Shown piece by piece: positions 24,557 to 31,923 of a DNA stretch of 36,653 nt; position 1 is the first letter of the stretch, and the number at the start of each line of letters is the position of its first letter. The notes beneath the pieces are model-generated. The model did not search any database and was not told the DNA's origin. It saw only the letters and a list, made by a program, of their open reading frames with translations. Both the position numbers and the translations under genes were made by a program. This DNA comes from Flavobacteriales bacterium. Its GTDB lineage: Bacteria; Bacteroidota; Bacteroidia; Flavobacteriales_F; PHOS-HE28. Location: assembly GCA_017987115.1 (NCBI GenBank), contig JAGNUG010000025.1, positions 1 to 36,653 on the forward strand, given 5' to 3'.

Positions 24557-25232
24557 TTGACTGGTTATTGAGATTTTGTTCTGGTGCACCTCCGTGGGGT
24601 GGAGGACTATGTGGAATGCAACCATTGGGCCGAACATCCACACTACAGCGTAATGAAGTTTTTTCAAACAGTTGGGGAGATCCAGAGTACCAGGATAGTG
24701 CCCAATGTCGGGAACGGGTACCCCAGTTCCTCCTCAAACCGGAAGCGAATAGGTCATGGCCAGTATGATCAGAAAGGTATTCGATGGCCGGCTCGAGAAG
24801 ATCGGACATGACCCTGTACATTCTGTTCCAGCTTTATCCAGTACTGGTCAGGCTCTGGTGTCAGGAATTCGTAAAACACTTTGTCGCTACGGTTCCACTG
24901 GACACGCTTTTCAAGGTCGATGTTCCGTACTTTTTGAAGGTCATTATTTTCGCTTTGGAAACGCTCATCCAGCGTTGGCCAACACAGTAATTGCGCAGGA
25001 GATGGACCGATGAGTGTGGTCGCACAAACACCTAGCAACTGTTTATTTGGAGCAAAGTCCTGGTCTTGACCCGGCCCTGTCTATTAGCAAAAAGCGCTAA
25101 ATTACATTAAGTTTTACTGGGGTGAAAAGGGCGATAACGTTCAACTCCTTTGTGTCTTTGTTGTCGTAATAATATCGCATGGTTTTGGAAATGCTCAGCA
25201 ATTTGTGTTGCAAACAGTTGTGAAGTAGTGCC
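24557..25232. other. Long stretch without a recognisable gene
   Basis: About 680 bases. A minus-strand frame at 24769-25038 reads plausibly in part ('WNRSDKVFYEFLTPEPDQYW') but stops, and the frames downstream of it are interrupted. It may be a decayed gene or noise; I cannot name a family. Confidence 0.35.
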
Positions 25233-25272
25233 AAAAAGAAACGGGATCCATGTGGATCCCTGCTTCTTTTTA
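25233..25272. terminator. Terminator downstream of csbD-like gene
   Basis: GGGATCC (25243-25249) and GGATCCC (25254-25260) form the core stem around ATGT, extended by AAGAA and TTCTT on the outside. On the minus strand the outer arm ends in TTTTTGG. It starts 13 bases after the CsbD stop. Confidence 0.75.
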
Positions 25273-25285
25273 ATTGTGAAATGAA

Positions 25286-25471
25286 CTAGAGCTCGCTCAC
25301 CAATTTCCGCACTTCATCCTTCGTCTTGCCTATTTTGGATTGTAAGCGACCATAAAGCTCATCTTCATTTCCTTCAATGAAAGCGAGATCATCATCGGTG
25401 AGTTCGGCATATTTCTGCTTCAACTTTCCTTTTGTCTCATTCCACTTGCCTTTTAATGTTAGTTCGTTCAT
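25286..25471 (-). CDS. CsbD-family stress protein
   Basis: This 61-residue hydrophilic helical protein opens '[20 protein letters not shown]', has '[20 protein letters not shown]' and closes '[18 protein letters not shown]'. This is the complete CsbD pattern (GKWNQxKGKxKxxxxxLTDDDLxxIxGxxDxLxGxLQxxYG) and the normal family length. CsbD proteins are strongly induced in general stress in Bacillus and many other bacteria, with unknown molecular function. Monocistronic with its own terminator, and divergent from the coiled-coil lipoprotein. Confidence 0.95.
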   Translation of the reverse strand: MNELTLKGKWNETKGKLKQKYAELTDDDLAFIEGNEDELYGRLQSKIGKTKDEVRKLVSEL

Positions 25472-25824
25472 TTTCTTCTGTATTGGTTCCGTAATAACTT
25501 ATTGGAATATCGGGCCTGATCTCCACCACTCGTTTCAGCACGACTCCACTCATGGAGCGGTATTCATCCAATAATTGGATCAATGGTCCAAAAGCGCATT
25601 GGGTAAGTATTACCACAGAACATGCATTTACTGCTCACTAATTTCCACACGCACAGGATAGCGTGTGTATCGATCCTTTGGTTTTGGAACCACTGTATTC
25701 AATACGTGATCCCTAATGGCATGCTTGATTGTTCAGCCTAAAGTGAACAGCGCTCGCTTTGCGGAGTTGTCCTGTGGAAATTGAACGGCATGGCAATTGT
25801 CCGTTGAGCGTAAAATTGAACATC
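25472..25824. other. Divergent intergenic region (CsbD / coiled-coil lipoprotein)
   Basis: About 350 bases that must hold both divergent promoters. The only structure noticed is TGTTCA...TGAACA (6-bp inverted repeat with an 8-base spacer, near 25730-25749). No coding frame is convincing. Confidence 0.4.
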
Positions 25825-26310
25825 ATGAAGAACCTGAAAAAGCATACGACCGCATTAGCACTGGTAGCCGTCGTTGGATGTGCGCTCGCCGCATGCGGAA
25901 CCGGTCCAAGCGAAGAACGCATGGACCAGAAGGTCGATAACAAGATCGAGGAAATGAACGACGATATGCAACGCAATATGGATAAGTCCAGAGCGGAGCT
26001 AACGGAGAATCTGCGTGAACTGGGTGAGAAGATCAATAAGCATATCGCTGAAATGGATGAAAAGCTCGCCGATACGAAGTTGAGCGCACAGGAAAGAGTT
26101 GAATTGGAAAAGAAGAGGCTCGAGTATAAAGAGCAGCATGCGAGGATAGAAGCGGCAACAAGTAAAGTGGGTATGGCCACAAAGGAAACGTGGAATGATG
26201 TGGAACGTGAGGGCCTTGAAGTAAAGAATGATCTTTCTACTTGGTGGGATCGCCAGAAAGAGAACGTTGACCAAAAGACGGATGCCGACCATGATATGGA
26301 TGGTCATTGA
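25825..26310 (+). CDS. Lipoprotein with long coiled coil
   Basis: 161 residues from the ATG at 25825; a start at 25759 would put 22 polar residues before the signal peptide. The signal 'LALVAVVGCALAACGTGPSE' has the lipobox 'ALAAC' with Cys24 lipidated. The mature chain is almost entirely a charged alpha-helix with heptad character ('MDQKVDNKIEEMNDDMQRNM', 'LRELGEKINKHIAEMDEKL', 'RVELEKKRLEYKEQHARIE'), then 'WNDVEREGLEVKNDLSTWWD' and an acidic tail ending 'HDMDGH'. It probably extends from a membrane into the periplasm. No family name is certain. A terminator follows at 26351. Confidence 0.85.
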   Translation: MKNLKKHTTALALVAVVGCALAACGTGPSEERMDQKVDNKIEEMNDDMQRNMDKSRAELTENLRELGEKINKHIAEMDEKLADTKLSAQERVELEKKRLEYKEQHARIEAATSKVGMATKETWNDVEREGLEVKNDLSTWWDRQKENVDQKTDADHDMDGH

Positions 26311-26350
26311 CCGGTAAGCGTTCAGAAAGAGAAGATCTGCATACATTGAG

Positions 26351-26384
26351 AAGCGATCTTGGAGCAATCCAAGGTCGCTTTTTG
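26351..26384 (+). terminator. Rho-independent terminator of the coiled-coil lipoprotein gene
   Basis: AAGCGATCTTGGA (26351-26363) pairs with TCCAAGGTCGCTT (26368-26380), one G-T wobble, around GCAA, followed by TTT. It lies 41 bases after the stop codon. Confidence 0.85.
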
Positions 26385-26476
26385 CTTTATGACCATCATT
26401 AAGGAAAGAATCTTGTTCAATTATTACTCATATCGGTTGAACAGAATGGGCATCAGAGGTGATTTGCGTACATTAC

Positions 26477-26518
26477 ACCACTCTTTTCATCGACAAAACC
26501 ACTCTTTTCATCGATAAA
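26477..26518. repeat. Tandem 21-bp direct repeat upstream of the repeat-protein gene
   Basis: Two adjacent copies of ACCACTCTTTTCATCGAYAAA (26477-26497 and 26498-26518) differ by one base (C/T), and the first bases of a third copy (ACC) follow. The second copy ends 17 bases before the ATG at 26535, so the repeat lies in the leader or promoter of that gene. Confidence 0.8.
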
Positions 26519-26534
26519 ACCTAATAACTACATC

Positions 26535-29500
26535 ATGGACAACAATGCACGATCCCGTTACGCGGAGCCGTTGGCGCTACCCTCGAAAGTGAAGTTTGCA
26601 CTCTTAGCATGTTGCATGGTCCTGAGCAGTTTGGTCGTTGCTCAAGGAGGCTCTGAGTGTGATGCATTTGCGGGAACCTTAACCGGTTTCAAGCCAACTG
26701 ATTGTTTATTGGACGGTGGCACGGCCATTGGTGGAATTCCCAATGGTGATGCGGTGGTGCCTGCTGGTTATTCCAAGGTATATGTGCTTACCACAAGCCC
26801 TGGAGCGATCATTCAACAAGTTCGTACCGTGCCGATCTTCGATGTAACCACCGAGGCGACCTACACGATCCATACATTGGTGTATGATCCTGCTACATTG
26901 GACCTTACTATCGTTGTTCCCGGAGTTACTTCCGCCAGCACGGTGAATGGTCTGTTGGTGCAAGGTGGTGGGTCCATCTGCGCTGGTCTGGATCTCGTGG
27001 GCACACAGATACTAGTGGCCAACCCAAGTACGGGCAGCATTACTGCAGTAATGGATGAAGTTTGCATTACCGGAGGGTCGGCAACCGTAGCGGCCTCTTC
27101 TGCGGCGGGCACGGTGGTTCCGGAAGGATACAATGTCCTCTATGTACTTACGAACGGAGCGGGTCTTGTGATTGAAGACGCATCAGCTACACCGGAATTT
27201 GAGGTGAACGCGGTGGGCTCCTATACGATACATACGTTGGTCTATGATCCTGCAACTTTGGACCTGGATGTTGTTCAATTCGGAATTACCACCGGGTTCG
27301 ATGTCAACAGCCTGCTGTTCCAAGGTGGAGGTAATATATGCGGTGTTCTTGATGTTGGCGGTGCACCCGTGAATGTGGTGGAGTGCAATACCGATTGCAC
27401 GGCTTACGCTGGTACGCTCTCCGGTTTCAAACCAACTGACTGCTTGCAGGAAGGTGGTACAGCGATCGGTGGAATTTCCAATGGCGACAAGGTGGTACCC
27501 GCGGGGTATGAAGTGCTCTATGTTCTCACCAGCGCTCCTGGTGCTATAATAGAGCAAGTTAGTAACGTGCCGATCTTTGATGTGTTGGAAGAAGCGGTCT
27601 TCACAGTTCATACGTTGGTTTATGATCCTGCAACACTTGATCTGAGCACAGTGCAACTCGGTGTTACAAGTGCAGCCGCAATTCACGATCTTCTTATTGA
27701 AGGTGGCGGTTCCATCTGCGGGTCACTGGATCTTGTTGGTACTACCATTCAGGTCGAGAATCCGGAATCCGGTGGACTCACCGCAGTGGAAGCACAGGTC
27801 TGTATTGTTGCTGGTTCCGCAATTATTAGCGCTACGCCGAGCGGTGGGCTATACGTGCCGAACAGCTACAGTGTATTGTATGTGCTTACTCAAGGTCCCG
27901 GACTTGTGATCTTGGATACGAGCAGCGAACCAATGTTCTCAGTTACCGAGTTGGGTGACTATACCATACACACGCTGGTTTACGACCCAGCGACATTGCC
28001 ATTGGGCGGTGTGGTGCCTGGAACTACAACAGGTTTCGATGTGAACGGTATGCTGCTCCAAGGTGGCGGCGGGATCTGTGCAGTACTGGATGTTGCAGGT
28101 GCACCGATCGAAGTGATCGAATGCAATGTTCCTTGTCTCACGGATGCGGGTTCATTGTCGATAGGTTCGTTCGAGACCTGCTTGGTGGATGGACAAGCTG
28201 TTGTTACGGCTTTCGTTGAAGATGCTCCGACCGTACCAACTGGATATGAAGTGATCTACGTTCTTACATCCGGAACGGACCTTGTTCTTCAGCAAGTCTC
28301 CGAAGACCCCAACTTCTTCGTTTCGAATGATGGTACGTTCACCGTTCATACGTTGGTGTATGATCCTGGCACCCTGGATCTATCAATTGTGAATCTGGGA
28401 GTTACAACAGCTGCGGCTGTCAATGCGCTATTGATTCAAGGTGGTGGTCTCATTTGTGGGTCGCTTGATCTGGTCGGTGCTACCACGCTTGTTATTGATT
28501 GCAATATCGAGTGCTTTACACATGCGGGATCGTTGACCGGTAACGAGACTCCTTGCTTATTGGATGGAATGGCAACGATCTCTGCCACACCAAATGGTGA
28601 TGCCGTGGAGCCATCAGGTTACACCACCATCCATGTGCTCACAAGCGGTGCAGGGTTGATCATTCAACAGACCTCTACAACGCCAAGTTTCGCCATATCC
28701 AATACGGGTCTTTACACCATTCATACATTGGTGTATGATGCCAACACGCTGGATCTTGGCATTGTGGTGTTCGGTTCAACTCCTGCGAGTGCGGTCAACG
28801 AGTTGCTTCTTCAAGGAGGAGGAGATATCTGTGGTAGTTTGGATGTTACCGGTGCATCATTCGTTATTGAGGAATGCACGACCGATTGCATAGCTGATGC
28901 TGGAACACTGACAGGAAATGATGCTCCTTGTCTTGAAGTAAGCCCTGTTCTTGTTACAGCGGTTGCAAATGGCGATGCACTGGAGCCTGCAGGTTATTCT
29001 ACGCTTTTTGTTCTGACCAGCGGAGATGATCTGGTGATCGAAGCTGTTAGTGCCGACCCATCGTTTGCCGTAGATATGATAGGTGTTTATACCATCCATA
29101 CGTTGGTGTATGACCCGAGTTCCCTCGACCTGACGATAGTTGAATTCGGGGTGACCACTGCGTCTGAGGTGAATGCCATGTTGATCCAAGGTGGTGGTGA
29201 TATCTGTGCTGCGTTGGATGTGGACGGTGCGTCCTTTACGATCGAACCATGTTCCACGGAATGCATCATTTCTGCTGGGTCCATAACAGGTGTGAATCCT
29301 CTGGGTTGTCTGTCGGATGGGGCCTCTACGTTGATCGCTACGCCAAATGGAGATGCGATCATACCTCCGGGTTTTGTTCAGAACTACGTGTTGGCATACG
29401 GCCCGGATCTGGTGATCATGCAGGTCGGTCCCAACCCATCATTCCTAATTACAACACCGGGCGTGTACTCCATGCATTCCATTGTGTACAACCCAGCAAC

Positions 29501-30287
29501 GCTTGATCTGTCGATCATCGAACTGGGGGTATCCACAGCGGCAGAAGTTGTTACATACATCCTTTTGAACGGCGGCAATATTTGCGCTGCCCTCGATCAG
29601 ACCGGTGCTCAATATGCCATTGGTAATTGCTTGGAACCGTGCTTAGCAAAGGTTCACCTGATCGCCAATGGAAGTGGCGGTTGCTTGGTGAATGGAGAGA
29701 TCACATTGTCCGCAACGCCGAATGCCAGCATGATGGTGCCTCCTGGGTACACTGTGGCGTATATCCTAGCAAGTGGTGCAAGCGCAGTGATCGAGGAGAT
29801 CAGCCCAACGGCGAGCTTTACGGTGACCACTCCCGGTGCATATTCGATACACGGTCTGGTCTATGACCCGTTGACATTGGACCTTTCGTTGATCACCCCG
29901 GGGATGTCCACCATGGATGCCGTTCATATCCTGCTTACTCAAAGCGATGAACCTTTCTGTGCAGGTATAGATATTCCTGGAGTACCGTTCATTGTGACCG
30001 ATTGCGGAAATATTATCACCCAACCTACCACTGCTATCTGGCCTGTACCCGTTGTGGACCAATTGAATGTGCAGGTCAGCGAGCGGATAACGGGTCACAA
30101 CTCCCAAGTTGTACTTACTATCCTTGATGCCATGGGTCATCAGCTCCTAAGTGAGAAAGTGACCGGTAATGCAACAGTGCCATTGTCGTTGAATGTGCTA
30201 GGGCTTACTCCGGGCACCTACACTTTGCGTGTTCAAAGTGTCCATGGCGTTGAATCGCAGCGGTTCGTTAAGATCGGTCAGAAATAG
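26535..30287 (+). CDS. T9SS-exported surface protein of nine ~125-residue repeats
   Basis: This 1,250-residue protein has a signal peptide with a long n-region ('KVKFALLACCMVLSSLVVAQ'). Nine copies of an unrecognised beta-rich domain follow, marked by '[VL]P-x-GY-x3-YVLT', 'YTIHTLVYDPATLDL' and 'LLxQGGGxICGxLD', plus conserved Cys at the repeat start, about residue 15 and in 'ICG'. The end (about residue 1165 on: 'IWPVPVVDQLNVQV', 'VVLTILDAMGHQLLSEKV', 'LGLTPGTYTLRVQS') is a type A T9SS sorting domain, so it should cross the outer membrane by type IX secretion and be released or attached to A-LPS. The repeats resemble stacked Ig-like modules in length and pattern, suggesting an adhesin or surface filament. 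No enzyme motif seen. A 21-bp tandem repeat lies just upstream. Confidence 0.9.
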   Translation: MDNNARSRYAEPLALPSKVKFALLACCMVLSSLVVAQGGSECDAFAGTLTGFKPTDCLLDGGTAIGGIPNGDAVVPAGYSKVYVLTTSPGAIIQQVRTVPIFDVTTEATYTIHTLVYDPATLDLTIVVPGVTSASTVNGLLVQGGGSICAGLDLVGTQILVANPSTGSITAVMDEVCITGGSATVAASSAAGTVVPEGYNVLYVLTNGAGLVIEDASATPEFEVNAVGSYTIHTLVYDPATLDLDVVQFGITTGFDVNSLLFQGGGNICGVLDVGGAPVNVVECNTDCTAYAGTLSGFKPTDCLQEGGTAIGGISNGDKVVPAGYEVLYVLTSAPGAIIEQVSNVPIFDVLEEAVFTVHTLVYDPATLDLSTVQLGVTSAAAIHDLLIEGGGSICGSLDLVGTTIQVENPESGGLTAVEAQVCIVAGSAIISATPSGGLYVPNSYSVLYVLTQGPGLVILDTSSEPMFSVTELGDYTIHTLVYDPATLPLGGVVPGTTTGFDVNGMLLQGGGGICAVLDVAGAPIEVIECNVPCLTDAGSLSIGSFETCLVDGQAVVTAFVEDAPTVPTGYEVIYVLTSGTDLVLQQVSEDPNFFVSNDGTFTVHTLVYDPGTLDLSIVNLGVTTAAAVNALLIQGGGLICGSLDLVGATTLVIDCNIECFTHAGSLTGNETPCLLDGMATISATPNGDAVEPSGYTTIHVLTSGAGLIIQQTSTTPSFAISNTGLYTIHTLVYDANTLDLGIVVFGSTPASAVNELLLQGGGDICGSLDVTGASFVIEECTTDCIADAGTLTGNDAPCLEVSPVLVTAVANGDALEPAGYSTLFVLTSGDDLVIEAVSADPSFAVDMIGVYTIHTLVYDPSSLDLTIVEFGVTTASEVNAMLIQGGGDICAALDVDGASFTIEPCSTECIISAGSITGVNPLGCLSDGASTLIATPNGDAIIPPGFVQNYVLAYGPDLVIMQVGPNPSFLITTPGVYSMHSIVYNPATLDLSIIELGVSTAAEVVTYILLNGGNICAALDQTGAQYAIGNCLEPCLAKVHLIANGSGGCLVNGEITLSATPNASMMVPPGYTVAYILASGASAVIEEISPTASFTVTTPGAYSIHGLVYDPLTLDLSLITPGMSTMDAVHILLTQSDEPFCAGIDIPGVPFIVTDCGNIITQPTTAIWPVPVVDQLNVQVSERITGHNSQVVLTILDAMGHQLLSEKVTGNATVPLSLNVLGLTPGTYTLRVQSVHGVESQRFVKIGQK
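26658..30010 (+). repeat. Nine-fold tandem protein-domain repeat within the T9SS protein
   Basis: Repeat starts, taken at the first conserved Cys codon, fall at 26658, 27396, 28134, 28512, 28887, 29262 and 29640. The first two intervals are exactly 738 bases and each holds two 'HTLVYDP' units; the second unit of each pair lacks the N-terminal 'AGTLxGF' part. Later intervals are 375 or 378 bases with one unit each. Copies 8 and 9 are the most diverged ('MHSIVYNP', 'IHGLVYDP'). Confidence 0.85.
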
Positions 30288-30302
30288 TCTTTCTGTTAGT
30301 GT

Positions 30303-30346
30303 AAGAAGCCCGCATCTGCCGTTCGGCAAATGCGGGCTTCTTGTTT
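30303..30346 (+). terminator. Rho-independent terminator of the repeat-protein gene
   Basis: AAGAAGCCCGCAT (30303-30315) pairs with ATGCGGGCTTCTT (30330-30342), with an inner TGCC/GGCA stem, followed by GTTTT. It lies 15 bases after the stop codon and separates this gene from the heme-uptake locus. Confidence 0.9.
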
Positions 30347-30491
30347 TGGACCGGATCTAGTACTGGTAAATGGGATCATGATCCATTCTCTTGACAATTC
30401 CATGACCGAAACGGCTTGAGAAGACCATCCTTGGGTTGTGCGCTCAACGTTCCGGTAGTTGCTTTGTACCCGCAAAACAGCAACACATTTC

Positions 30492-31739
30492 ATGAGGATC
30501 TTTACACTGTGCGCCACCGCACTTATATCATATTCCACAATTGCTCAAACAACCGTAGTTGTTAACACAAGTGCCGGTAACTCCGGACAGGAATACTACA
30601 GTTTACAGAACGGTACCATCAGCAACCCATCGTTGGCCCAGTGGGATCTGGCCTTCGAAACTTCCGGGATAACGGGAAGCATTCTGGTCAATACGGCCAA
30701 AGGCATTCAGGTTCATAAAGCTCCTTACGCGCTCGCTGATTGGGCAATATTGGATACGACAGGGCTCGCCGCATCCTGGACACCGCAACAGAACAGTGAA
30801 ACGAACTGGAGTTCAGGTGCACTCAATCAAGGCCTTACGAGCAACCCCTTCGATCTGGGATGGGGCATCTACAACATGGTGACCCACAATATAACTGGGG
30901 ATAGTTTGTTCGTACTGAAACTCGCCGATGGTTCATGGAAGAAGTTGCGCATTGATGGATACGCTTCGGCAACCAATGCATTCACGTTCACATGGGCCAA
31001 CCTTGATGGCGGTGCAGAACAGGTGGGCAGCATTGTTCGCGGTGATTATTCTACAATGAATTTCGGATATTACTCGCTTGAGTCGAATAGCCCATTGGCC
31101 CAAGAACCGGATGCTTCCACATGGGACCTTGTCTTCACGAAATACCTCGGGTTCGTAACGCAACCTGCTGAAGGGTTTTATCCGGTTGTAGGATGCTTTC
31201 AGAATCGCGATATACAAACACTCCAAGTGGATGGTGTGCCTTCAGCATCGGCATCATGGAGCGACGGAACGTTCAGTGAAGATATCAATGTGATCGGTTT
31301 TGATTGGAAGAGCTTCAACATGACCACCTTCATGTGGGAGTACGCACAGGACCGCACCTATTTCGTGCAGGATCGCGATGGCAACATCTGGAAATTGATC
31401 TTTTCGGAATATGGCGGTAGCGCTGCTGGTACCATCACCTTTACGCAAGAGCTCGTAAGTGCGACCGGTGTGAACGAATATGGCACGAACGGATCGGCGA
31501 CCGTATTCCCGAATCCTTCAAATGGAGGCGACGTGAATGTGTTGTTGGATATTCCGGCGAACGAAGCACAGCTCACCATCACAGCAATTAATGGCAAATT
31601 GGTGCAAAGTCAAAAATTGACGGGGATCAACCCCTTAACAGTTCGATCATTGGACGTATCATCGTTGACATCAGGTGTGTACTTGCTCCGTATCGCTCAC
31701 ACGAGCGGCGTAACAAATACCAAATTGGTCATTGAATAG
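30492..31739 (+). CDS. HmuY-like heme-binding protein with T9SS sorting domain
   Basis: 415 residues from the ATG at 30492 ('MRIFTLCATALISYSTIAQT', a clean signal peptide); an earlier Met at 30459 spoils the signal. The body has the HmuY pattern of two related halves, each with 'WDLAFETSGITGSILVN' or 'WDLVFTKYLGFV', plus 'FVLKLADGSWKKLRIDGY' and 'TYFVQDRDGNIWKLIFSEY'. HmuY proteins take heme from host or environmental hemoproteins and pass it to a TonB-dependent receptor. The last 75 residues or so ('VFPNPSNGGDVNVLLDI', 'LDVSSLTSGVYLLRIAHT') form a type A T9SS sorting domain, so this copy should be secreted or surface-attached. First gene of the locus; the receptor follows. Confidence 0.85.
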   Translation: MRIFTLCATALISYSTIAQTTVVVNTSAGNSGQEYYSLQNGTISNPSLAQWDLAFETSGITGSILVNTAKGIQVHKAPYALADWAILDTTGLAASWTPQQNSETNWSSGALNQGLTSNPFDLGWGIYNMVTHNITGDSLFVLKLADGSWKKLRIDGYASATNAFTFTWANLDGGAEQVGSIVRGDYSTMNFGYYSLESNSPLAQEPDASTWDLVFTKYLGFVTQPAEGFYPVVGCFQNRDIQTLQVDGVPSASASWSDGTFSEDINVIGFDWKSFNMTTFMWEYAQDRTYFVQDRDGNIWKLIFSEYGGSAAGTITFTQELVSATGVNEYGTNGSATVFPNPSNGGDVNVLLDIPANEAQLTITAINGKLVQSQKLTGINPLTVRSLDVSSLTSGVYLLRIAHTSGVTNTKLVIE

Positions 31740-31758
31740 AAGAGCCCCTCGTTGCGTA

Positions 31759-31802
31759 GAACGCTCTGTGTCTTGGTTGGCATGGGGCGTTCAATGTTTT
31801 TT
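31759..31802 (+). terminator. Weak terminator candidate
   Basis: GAACGC (31759-31764) and GCGTTC (31787-31792) can pair across a long loop, and a run of six T follows at 31797-31802. It may partly end transcription between the HmuY-like gene and the receptor gene. The short stem makes this doubtful. Confidence 0.3.
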
Positions 31803-31923
31803 GGGTGATCACTCGCTCTTGTGAATTGTGAATTGATCATCCGGATCTACCGAACTGTGACAGTATCCTACGGTAGCTGGCCGACCTTCGCGCAGCGAAA
31901 GGAAATAAGCGACTTCGCCTCGC

